The position numbers and the translations under genes were made by a program. The notes under the pieces are model-generated. The model was given only the letters and a program-made list of their open reading frames with translations, was not told the DNA's origin and searched no databases. A DNA stretch of 64,000 bases from Pseudobdellovibrionaceae bacterium (GTDB taxonomy: Bacteria > Bdellovibrionota > Bdellovibrionia > Bdellovibrionales > UBA1609): assembly GCA_030591685.1 (NCBI GenBank), contig JAUVAX010000002.1, positions 1 to 64,000 of the forward strand, read 5' to 3'. Shown piece by piece: positions 53,003 to 60,099 of this stretch (within the stretch, counting starts at the first letter, position 1; each line of letters begins with the position of its first letter).

Positions 53003-54264
53003 GTGTGGCCAAGAAAATTCAAACAGGCATTCAGCACGAAAGTGAGTTATGGAATCACCGTATACTTATTGTTGATGATGAAAAAGCTATTGCTGAGTCT
53101 TACAAAGACATTTTGTGCCCGGAGGATGATAACGTTATACCAATGAGTAGTCGTTCGAGCCGATCTAAAACTAAACCTCTAGACGTTGAACAATTAGGTT
53201 ATAAATTTAAACTTGTAGTGGTGTATTCAGCTGAAGAGGCCTTAAAGGCGGTAAAAAAATCAGTTTTAGAGGGAGCGCCATTTGCGATGGGCTTTTTTGA
53301 TGTTAAACTAGGCTCGGGCATTGATGGCGTAGAACTTGTTAAAGAAATCAGAAAATTAAGCCCAGATATGCTAACGGTCTTCGTCACAGCACATAACGAT
53401 AGGACCATTGAGAGTATTCAAAATATCTTAGGTAAAAATCATGCTAACAAATGGGATTATTTAAGCAAACCCTTTTCGAGGGGTGAAATCATTCAAAAGG
53501 CTCGAAATTTTACAAGCCTATGGAACCTAAACAAACAGCGTGAAATTCATGAGCAGCAAATACTAACCCTTAGTGATCGACTTCTCGGTATGGAGCGTAC
53601 AAATTCAGCCTCTGCCGTTGCGAGAGGTGTAGGTCATGAGTTCGGAAATATTTTAATGCAAATTATGGGTAAAGCTGAGCTGAGTTTAAATAAAAATGAA
53701 GAGGGGATGCGACTAGGGTTAGAAAAAGTGGTCGAGGCATCACAACGGGCCATGGAGATTTTGGATCGATTTAAAGACTTAACTGATCACGGAGATCTGG
53801 AGTTACAAAAGCAGTCCTGTTCCCTTAGAGAAATTATTCATGGAACATTGGATCTTATGGAGCATCAAATAAAAATTTCTGGGTTAAAGATAAATTTAAA
53901 CACAGACTCCGATTATGATGTTTGGGCCAATTCAACTTCACTTATGCAAGTATTAGTAAATTTAATAATTAATGCAAACCATGCTATGGGTAATGGGGGG
54001 CGGATAGATATTTGTATTTCATCAGAATCCGACGACGTAATTATGACCTTCAGAGACTACGGGCCAGGCATCGCAGATGAGTTACTGTACAAAGTGACAG
54101 AACCACTATTTTCAACAAAGGGTGAAAAGGGGACTGGCTTAGGTTTAGCTATATGTAAAGAAATCATTGAGATAGAGCATAGAGGATCGTTTAAGCTTAA
54201 AAACCACTCTAATGGTGGTCTTGTTGTTGAAGTTAAGTTGTCAAAATTATTGAGGGGGAGCTAA
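52999..54264 (+). CDS. Receiver-histidine kinase hybrid (soluble)
   Basis: A 421-residue soluble protein with an N-terminal receiver (about 20-175) and a C-terminal kinase. The receiver has VDDEKAIAE, phospho-acceptor Asp in FFDVKLGSG, and Lys in LSKPFS; it also holds a roughly 30-residue insertion (DDNVIPMSSRSSRSKTKP) after its first helix. The kinase His is in VGHEFGNILMQ, followed by NLIINANHAM, DYGPGI and GTGLGLAICK. It likely receives a phosphate from the upstream membrane kinase and relays it. It overlaps both neighbours by 4 and 1 bases. Confidence 0.9.
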   Translation: MSVAKKIQTGIQHESELWNHRILIVDDEKAIAESYKDILCPEDDNVIPMSSRSSRSKTKPLDVEQLGYKFKLVVVYSAEEALKAVKKSVLEGAPFAMGFFDVKLGSGIDGVELVKEIRKLSPDMLTVFVTAHNDRTIESIQNILGKNHANKWDYLSKPFSRGEIIQKARNFTSLWNLNKQREIHEQQILTLSDRLLGMERTNSASAVARGVGHEFGNILMQIMGKAELSLNKNEEGMRLGLEKVVEASQRAMEILDRFKDLTDHGDLELQKQSCSLREIIHGTLDLMEHQIKISGLKINLNTDSDYDVWANSTSLMQVLVNLIINANHAMGNGGRIDICISSESDDVIMTFRDYGPGIADELLYKVTEPLFSTKGEKGTGLGLAICKEIIEIEHRGSFKLKNHSNGGLVVEVKLSKLLRGS

Positions 54265-54680
54265 TGAGTCAGGTGTACACTTTAAATATACTCGTTATAG
54301 ATGATGATGCCATGGTTCGTGAGATTGTAGTTGAATATTTAAAAAGCTTTGGCTTCGTTAATATTACTGAGTTCAGTGAGTCGCGCGAGGCGCTTAAAAT
54401 GATCCAAGACACAAATGTAAATATTGATTTAATTATTTCAGATTGGGAAATGCCTTCACCCAGTGGGGTTGAGCTTTTAAGTGCCGTTAAAAACAATCAG
54501 CAAAGGAAGGACGTTGATTTTATTATGATAACCAGTCAGAAATCTATGGAAAGGCTTAAGATTGCAAAAGCTGCATCCCTTGGGGTCAATGCTTATTTAG
54601 TGAAGCCATTTCGGTCGCAAATTTTAAAGGATAAAATTTGGCAAGTTCTTGGGTGGGACAATGATTCAAAGTCCGCTTAG
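54264..54680 (+). CDS. CheY-like single-domain response regulator
   Basis: A 138-residue receiver without output domain. Phospho-acceptor Asp in ISDWEMP, the acidic pair in VIDDDA, the conserved Ser/Thr in MITSQKS and the Lys in VKPFR are intact. It is the last member of the kinase, receiver-kinase, receiver operon and shares one base with the gene before it. The next gene (glycine-rich protein) starts inside its 3-prime end. A shuttle in a phosphorelay is the likely role; the final target is not visible. Confidence 0.92.
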   Translation: MSQVYTLNILVIDDDAMVREIVVEYLKSFGFVNITEFSESREALKMIQDTNVNIDLIISDWEMPSPSGVELLSAVKNNQQRKDVDFIMITSQKSMERLKIAKAASLGVNAYLVKPFRSQILKDKIWQVLGWDNDSKSA

Positions 54681-56232
54681 AGTCATTTTTTATATTTTTA
54701 ATTTTCTTATGTGCTCTCAAGCCTACGGAGCAACAGGTGTTATTGGCCCCCCCTTTGGTTCAAGTATTTCAAACTCAACTTTTATATATAACCGTGTTGA
54801 AAATAACCTTCACCCTCCCTTAAAGGTATTTAACTATGATAATGGGGCTGGTTTAGAGGAGTTTAATGTAGACATTGGCGATGGCACTCATGGAGTATTT
54901 GATGTGACCACATATGCTCAGTTTTCTGTAAATAACGATATTACCGGGCAAATTATTGTGATCGATACAGATGTGTACCCCGAATTAAAGTTCACAAATT
55001 TTATTTTATCGGCCGGCTGGAGTATTCAGCCTGTAGGGTCAAATCCCTTAATTATTAGAAGCCAGTCGGGTGTAGAGATTTTTGGTATTATCGATTGCTC
55101 TGGAGAAAGGGGGGGGGATTCAAACCCCTCTGACCTCGTTGAAACTATTGCCGGCCAAGGGCGCTGCTCTGGGCGCAGTGGGGGTAATGGTGGGACTCAA
55201 GCACAAGACGGCCAAGCGGGAGTGAATAGCGCAGGTATTGTGACTGGTGGTGGTGGAGCTACGGGTATTGATTCAGGCGGTGGCGGTGGCGGGGCTTTTA
55301 ATGGCTCCGGTCTTCCGGCTTTACCTGGAAATGGAGCTACAGCTGGTGCAGCTGGTGTTATTGATGGTACGGATTTAGACTTTACTAATCTCTTTGGTGC
55401 AAGTGGTGGTGGGGGCGGAAGTCGCGGGTCTGACAATACCAGTGGTGCTGCCGGAGGGGCCGGCGGTGGAGTTGTGCTCATAATAGCCAAAGGGGATGTC
55501 ACGATATATGCCACAGGGAGTGTTCTTTCAAGCGGTGGTGATGGTGGTGATCAATTGGCTTTATCAGACGGTGGCGGTGGTGGTGCTGGAGGCGGTGGAT
55601 CGATCGCTGTTTTTTCTGCCGGAAACGTAACTGTTGCGGGCAATATAAGTGCTGTCGCCGGAATCGGTGGATCAGGCGGGACAGGCGCTGAGGGCGGTAA
55701 CAGCGCAGAAGGTCGGACCTGGGTGACTGATTTTGACCAAGTCTTTGTCCCAGTAAATATCAATCCAGGAACGTTGCTAATAGACCGTGGTTTTATTAAA
55801 TACCAAACAGGTAATTTTGTTGTCGCATTTAACTCGATAGATACATTAACAACTGGGCCCACTTATCTTTCTCATACAATAAATAGAACAACACCTCCAG
55901 GGAGCTCTGACTTGTTGGAGTTTGTATTTGATACTGAGCCGAATATTGACCCCTCAGCCTCATGGGCTAACGCGAATACTTTTATAAATATTAAGCAAAA
56001 AAGATACCTCTACTCACAAGTCACAGTGACGAGTACTGATGTTTCCTTGCCTGTAATTTTAAATTCGGTAAGTGTTGTTTATGACCCTAACCAGGGGACA
56101 GATTTTGATTTGGTTTCAGCCTGCGGGGTAACAACATCTAGTGGTGGTGGCTCATCAGGGCTCCTACTGCTTCTGCCTATTTTTTGTTTAATGGTTTTTA
56201 GGGTTTACCAGTTCGCGCCAATAAATAACTGA
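54661..56232 (+). CDS. Glycine-rich exported protein with GlyGly-CTERM-like C-terminus
   Basis: A 523-residue protein with a signal peptide (LRVIFYIFNFLMCSQAYGA). The middle (about 150-360) is extremely Gly-rich, with GGGGG runs separated by short Ala/Ser turns and VVLIIAKGDVTIYATGSVLSSGG-like beta-solenoid repeats. The C-terminus, SSGGGSSG followed by LLLLLPIFCLMVF and Arg, looks like a GlyGly-CTERM sorting signal (rhombosortase-type). The ATG at 54661 overlaps the end of the CheY-like gene by 20 bases. A G9 tract (55109-55117) is in the coding sequence. Its 3-prime end overlaps a convergent gene by 28 bases. Confidence 0.72.
   Translation: MIQSPLRVIFYIFNFLMCSQAYGATGVIGPPFGSSISNSTFIYNRVENNLHPPLKVFNYDNGAGLEEFNVDIGDGTHGVFDVTTYAQFSVNNDITGQIIVIDTDVYPELKFTNFILSAGWSIQPVGSNPLIIRSQSGVEIFGIIDCSGERGGDSNPSDLVETIAGQGRCSGRSGGNGGTQAQDGQAGVNSAGIVTGGGGATGIDSGGGGGGAFNGSGLPALPGNGATAGAAGVIDGTDLDFTNLFGASGGGGGSRGSDNTSGAAGGAGGGVVLIIAKGDVTIYATGSVLSSGGDGGDQLALSDGGGGGAGGGGSIAVFSAGNVTVAGNISAVAGIGGSGGTGAEGGNSAEGRTWVTDFDQVFVPVNINPGTLLIDRGFIKYQTGNFVVAFNSIDTLTTGPTYLSHTINRTTPPGSSDLLEFVFDTEPNIDPSASWANANTFINIKQKRYLYSQVTVTSTDVSLPVILNSVSVVYDPNQGTDFDLVSACGVTTSSGGGSSGLLLLLPIFCLMVFRVYQFAPINN
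55109..55117 (+). repeat. G9 tract inside the glycine-rich protein gene
   Basis: Nine consecutive G in codons for Arg-Gly-Gly-Asp near residue 150. It could slip and shift the reading frame, turning the surface protein on or off. Confidence 0.75.
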
Positions 56233-58604
56233 AGTTGCAGGAGTGTGGCGTTATATTTTTTTTCAAACTCATATTTAACGTTCAGTGAAAGCCCATAGTT
56301 AAAATTTTTAAAACGTTTAGAAAACTTTCGTTTAATTGAATTTCGGCTTTCAACGGACCAGTATGTCCCATTCGTTGCGACGTTAAGGTCAAGAGCGACA
56401 TGGTCATTTAAAAAAAACCAAGTGAGCCCTGTGCCAAAAAGACGCTGAGGCTTAAGGGTTAGATTTTCGCCAGAGATTCGCACAACCTTATTCACTTGTT
56501 GAAAGCTACCATTTACTTTACTAGAGCGTAATAAACTATAGTTTCGCTCAAACTTAATGTTGTACCGTACGCTTGATATTTTCTTTTGAAAGGGCAAAAG
56601 CGAAGGGATATTAGCCTTCCAAGCATACGAGCTGGCCTCTAGAGAGTAAAAAATGGGCTTTTTATTAAAAAGTGTCGCGTACTGGGCCTTTAGAGAAAAA
56701 GTAGAAAGGCCCGAGAGGCTTGAGGTGAAATTTTCAGTGCCATTATTGATGGTTTTCTTCTCTATATTTTGAATGAATGAAAGCTCCCAAGGTTTTTTTA
56801 TAACAGGGATGGTCTTTAATACTTTAATGGGCTTGGCACTACCGAGGGTTTTAATGTCTTGTTTAAGCTTAATAGGAGGTAGGGGTTTCGGTGCTTTAGT
56901 AAATATTTTTTTGGTAACTGCTAAGGGTTTTTTGGCCTTAGGGGGCAATGTTTTGGCTAATTTAATGGCTGGAGTTTTTGTTTTTATGCGAGGTTTAACT
57001 TTTCGAGGTAATACGACACCTTTAGGAGGTAGTGACTGAGAGATCTTTTTTTTAGGCAGGTTTTTTTTTGTAACACTCTGCTTTAAGCCGACCCCGAGGC
57101 CTCCTGATAGGTTTTTTAAGTCCATTGTGTTGAACTCTTCAGATTTAGAAAACAAACCGAGTTGGGTTTCGCTTTGTCCGGCCACACGCCAATAATATTT
57201 ACCAGGTTTTGTGAGGGTCCATTCAAATTTATTTTCTGAAATATTTGTGCTTACCGTTGGGTTTGAAAAGCTCGCATTAGGGCTGACCTCAATGAGGTAT
57301 TCAGTGGCTCCCTTAACAGGGGACCACTTAAAAACTATTGTTTTACCCTCACTGGCCTGGGCCATTGGGGTGAACAGATGGAGCAGAAAATTAAAAAAAG
57401 AAGAGTCTTGGCTAGCGGGAGCTCTTAAGGACGGGCTATTAAGTCGAGGGGCCTCAAGGGCCTCTTGTAAGTAGTAAATTTCATTGTAATAGGGGGCTGG
57501 TGTAATATGATTGTTTTCATCGACAATACGAATGCGCCAAAACCCACGACCCCAAAAAGGTCTTTTAAGTTTCGCAAAGGGGTAGGCTGACTTTACAGAG
57601 GTCAGGTTTTCTTTGAATTCACGATCTGTTGATATTTCTAAAAGGTACGCCTTGGCGATATCGGCAGCAGACCAAGAGTATATGATTTCACTTTGCCCTA
57701 AATATCGATCTCTAGCTAAGGGGGAGAAGTACTGAATAAAAGGAGCCCTCATCACCTTAACAGTGAGGCTCTTTGAGACGGATTGGTTGTTCTCAAGACT
57801 AAATAAGTGCGTCCCAGGGTTTAGGTGAACATATTTTAAATTTTGACCAGCTGGCGGCTTTATAAATTTAACACCCCCCTTAGGGTCAACAACTCGAATG
57901 CGTTGGGCATTACCCCTCCATGTTAATTTATACTTTACAGGAAAGTGGTACTCATACACATGTTGTGGTGTTTGAGTAGACCAAGCGAGGGCATTAGAGA
58001 TTTTCATTTTCTCTGTAAGTTGATCGCGATTCACCGTAATTCGTTGATTTTTAAGTGCGGTGAGCGTTGAATGATTTTTTGTGTTTATAAGTTCTGCTGA
58101 CCCGTTATGAACCTCAAGTTCGAGTTGGTTGTTTTTTGCTCCTCTGATGTTAAGGTCTGTGCCGGGCTGCACTTTTACTCTCCATTCATTGTGAGCGAGG
58201 GTTAAGCTTTTATTTTTTGTATGCCCCCTTATAAACCCACGTCGGAATTTTAAAATAATTGAAGAGTCATCGTTGGCCCTTTCGGGCTCTATGATAATAA
58301 GTGTGTTCTCATGAAGGTTTATTGTGAGGTCATTATTGAGTTTTAAAATGGCAGAGCTTTCATCAAGGGTAATTAATGAATCGTAGGCGTAGAGTTTTTT
58401 GTGAAAGGTTGTGTCTTGCCATAAAATTGAGTTTTTATTTTTTTGCTTAACGTAATTTTGCTTATAAATAACTTTACCAATAACTTTTTGAGTATTTTTA
58501 TTTACTGACGTCGAGAGGAAAGGCAATACCTGTAAGTCAGCCAGTAAATACATGACTTGCGCAATGAGCAGTAAAATAGATCCAGATAACAATAAGCGTT
58601 CCAC
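56205..58604 (-). CDS. FecR-domain protein with Ig-like repeats, Lys/Pro linker and barrel-like end
   Basis: A 799-residue envelope protein. N-terminal anchor (about 4-24), FecR domain (about 65-190, with LYAYDSLITLDESSAILKLNNDLTINLHENTLI and WRVKVQPGTDLNI), several Ig/Fn3-like repeats (e.g. ATEYLIEVSPNASF and GKYYWRVAGQSE), a Lys/Pro-rich linker with KKPL, KAPKPLPPIKL repeats (about 510-610), and a beta-strand-rich end terminating in LQLFIGANW. The terminal Trp and strand pattern suggest an outer-membrane barrel; together with the anchor the protein could span the periplasm. Its tail overlaps the convergent glycine-rich gene by 28 bases. Confidence 0.72.
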   Translation of the reverse strand: MERLLLSGSILLLIAQVMYLLADLQVLPFLSTSVNKNTQKVIGKVIYKQNYVKQKNKNSILWQDTTFHKKLYAYDSLITLDESSAILKLNNDLTINLHENTLIIIEPERANDDSSIILKFRRGFIRGHTKNKSLTLAHNEWRVKVQPGTDLNIRGAKNNQLELEVHNGSAELINTKNHSTLTALKNQRITVNRDQLTEKMKISNALAWSTQTPQHVYEYHFPVKYKLTWRGNAQRIRVVDPKGGVKFIKPPAGQNLKYVHLNPGTHLFSLENNQSVSKSLTVKVMRAPFIQYFSPLARDRYLGQSEIIYSWSAADIAKAYLLEISTDREFKENLTSVKSAYPFAKLKRPFWGRGFWRIRIVDENNHITPAPYYNEIYYLQEALEAPRLNSPSLRAPASQDSSFFNFLLHLFTPMAQASEGKTIVFKWSPVKGATEYLIEVSPNASFSNPTVSTNISENKFEWTLTKPGKYYWRVAGQSETQLGLFSKSEEFNTMDLKNLSGGLGVGLKQSVTKKNLPKKKISQSLPPKGVVLPRKVKPRIKTKTPAIKLAKTLPPKAKKPLAVTKKIFTKAPKPLPPIKLKQDIKTLGSAKPIKVLKTIPVIKKPWELSFIQNIEKKTINNGTENFTSSLSGLSTFSLKAQYATLFNKKPIFYSLEASSYAWKANIPSLLPFQKKISSVRYNIKFERNYSLLRSSKVNGSFQQVNKVVRISGENLTLKPQRLFGTGLTWFFLNDHVALDLNVATNGTYWSVESRNSIKRKFSKRFKNFNYGLSLNVKYEFEKKYNATLLQLQLFIGANW

Positions 58605-58964
58605 ATATGATAAATCGGTATAAACCCTATGTTTATTAATACTTAGCCTATCTTCAGGACTATAGTTGAGTCGATGTGTTTAAAGTGAAATTTCTCTTAA
58701 AAAAGACGATGAGTACTTGTGTTTATAATAGGTCTGGTGGCGAATAAGCGATGCTCCCCCTAAGTCAAATCGAAAATAAATAGCAGTAGATGCAGAGTTA
58801 CGTATTTAAGTTTTTAAAGTGATGAGTTTTTTTGTTACTAATGAGTGACTCATCGTATTTACGCTGTGTAGGCCAAAGGTCTTGATGTTATTGAGAGGTG
58901 ATACCTCGGACCTTGAGATTTAAAAGGGGTTGTGAATGTACTTATTTATTCGTAGAATTAAACC
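58605..58964. other. Divergent regulatory gap between the FecR-barrel and GGDEF genes
   Basis: 360 bases without a gene. Inverted arms GATGAGT (58821-58827) and ACTCATC (58848-58854), with an 11-base palindrome TGAGTGACTCA overlapping the second arm, form a candidate operator. A promoter at 58930-58958 serves the GGDEF gene. Confidence 0.45.
58930..58958 (+). promoter_or_regulatory. Candidate promoter placing transcription start at the GGDEF start codon
   Basis: TTGTGA (58930-58935) and TAGAAT (58953-58958) with a 17-base spacer. Only 6 bases separate the -10 from the ATG, so the mRNA would be leaderless; no ribosome site is present. Confidence 0.45.
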
Positions 58965-59882
58965 ATGGGTGATAGCACTAAAAAAATACTAATTGTTGAA
59001 GATGATCCTTTGTCTATGGATGTTTTGGTGGAGGCCCTCCGCCGAGATAAATACCAAATTGAAACGGCATCTTCGGTAGATGAGGCCTACTCTAAGGTTA
59101 AGTTCTGGAAGCCTCATTTAGTATTGTCAGATCATGATATGCCAGGGACCTCGGGCATGGAGATGCTTAGAAAATTAAGAGAAAATAAATTTTACGTCAC
59201 TTTAGTTTTTGTGTCTGGTCGCAGTGATACAAAACTAGTTGTAGAAGCCCTCAAGGCTGGCGCTGATGATTATATTAAAAAGCCCTTTCGTGTGGAAGAG
59301 CTGTTGGCTCGAGTCGAGGCGAACTTAAGACACAACAAAGTTCACCAAGAGTTAATTGAGGCCAATAACAAGTTACAAGAACAAGTTGATATAGATCATT
59401 TAACCGGCCTTTATAATATGCGCTCAATGTATGACAAAATTGATTATGAATTAAAGAGGGCTAAGAGATATAAAAACAATGTGGCATGCGTGATGTTAGA
59501 TATGGATTTTTTTAAAACGGTCAATGATGATAACGACCACCTGTTCGGTAGTTTCGTCCTCAAAGAAGTAGGGCAAATAATATTAAGTAATATTCGAGAT
59601 ATTGATTTTGCTGCCCGGTATGGAGGGGATGAATTTTTAGTAGTCCTTGGCACAACCAATAAAGAAGGTGCCGGCGTGTTCTGCGAGCGAATGAGAAAAG
59701 TTATTGAAGACTATAATTTTGTAGATGGTGATAATCAAATTAAATTGACCGTAAGTTTGGGGTTTTCTGTTTCTGATTTCGGAAAAGTAGAGACGGCAAG
59801 AGAACTCGTGAGATCTGCTGATAAAGCATTATATTTAGCTAAAAGCAGGGGGCGTAATCAAGTAGCCCATATTGCAAATTAA
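58965..59882 (+). CDS. PleD-like diguanylate cyclase (receiver-GGDEF)
   Basis: A 305-residue protein. Receiver: acidic DD at 13-14, phospho-acceptor Asp56 (LSDHDMP), Ser84, Lys106. A linker helix precedes the cyclase, which has LTGLYNMR, the metal-binding DMDFFKTVND and the intact GGDEF at 220-224. The inhibitory I-site R211-D-I-D214 lies five residues before the motif, so feedback control by cyclic-di-GMP is expected. The start ATG has no ribosome site and lies next to a promoter -10. Soluble; phosphorylation likely controls dimerisation. Confidence 0.95.
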   Translation: MGDSTKKILIVEDDPLSMDVLVEALRRDKYQIETASSVDEAYSKVKFWKPHLVLSDHDMPGTSGMEMLRKLRENKFYVTLVFVSGRSDTKLVVEALKAGADDYIKKPFRVEELLARVEANLRHNKVHQELIEANNKLQEQVDIDHLTGLYNMRSMYDKIDYELKRAKRYKNNVACVMLDMDFFKTVNDDNDHLFGSFVLKEVGQIILSNIRDIDFAARYGGDEFLVVLGTTNKEGAGVFCERMRKVIEDYNFVDGDNQIKLTVSLGFSVSDFGKVETARELVRSADKALYLAKSRGRNQVAHIAN

Positions 59883-59954
59883 ATTCACTTAAGCAAGTGA
59901 TCCTGATCTAAAAAAAACCATTGAGTCATTTTATGTTTAATCATTTGATCGAAG

Positions 59955-59976
59955 AAATCAATCAATTGTTTGATTT
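59955..59976. promoter_or_regulatory. Near-perfect 22-bp palindrome overlapping the fadE promoter
   Basis: Arms AAATCAA and TTGATTT flank a CAATTG core; 10 of 11 base pairs match. It overlaps the -35 element of the promoter at 59970-59997 and lies 124-145 bases upstream of the ATG. A likely repressor site. Confidence 0.55.
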
Positions 59977-59997
59977 TACTAATAAATGTCCTATACT
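59970..59997 (+). promoter_or_regulatory. Candidate promoter of fadE
   Basis: TTGATT (59970-59975) and TATACT (59992-59997; five of six match) with a 16-base spacer, about 100 bases before the ATG. The -35 lies inside the 22-bp palindrome. Confidence 0.5.
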
Positions 59998-60099
59998 AAG
60001 TTGAAAAAACAATCATAAAGGGTGCGTTTAATAACAAACCTTAGTTTACGATTAAGATCAAATGAAAATGGTGTTTAGAGTTTACAGGAGGCAGAGAGA

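Noticed and set aside
55197-55862. Proline-rich open frames on the minus strand within the glycine-rich gene
   Set aside because: They are the complement of GGN glycine codons (NCC proline) and have no start support.
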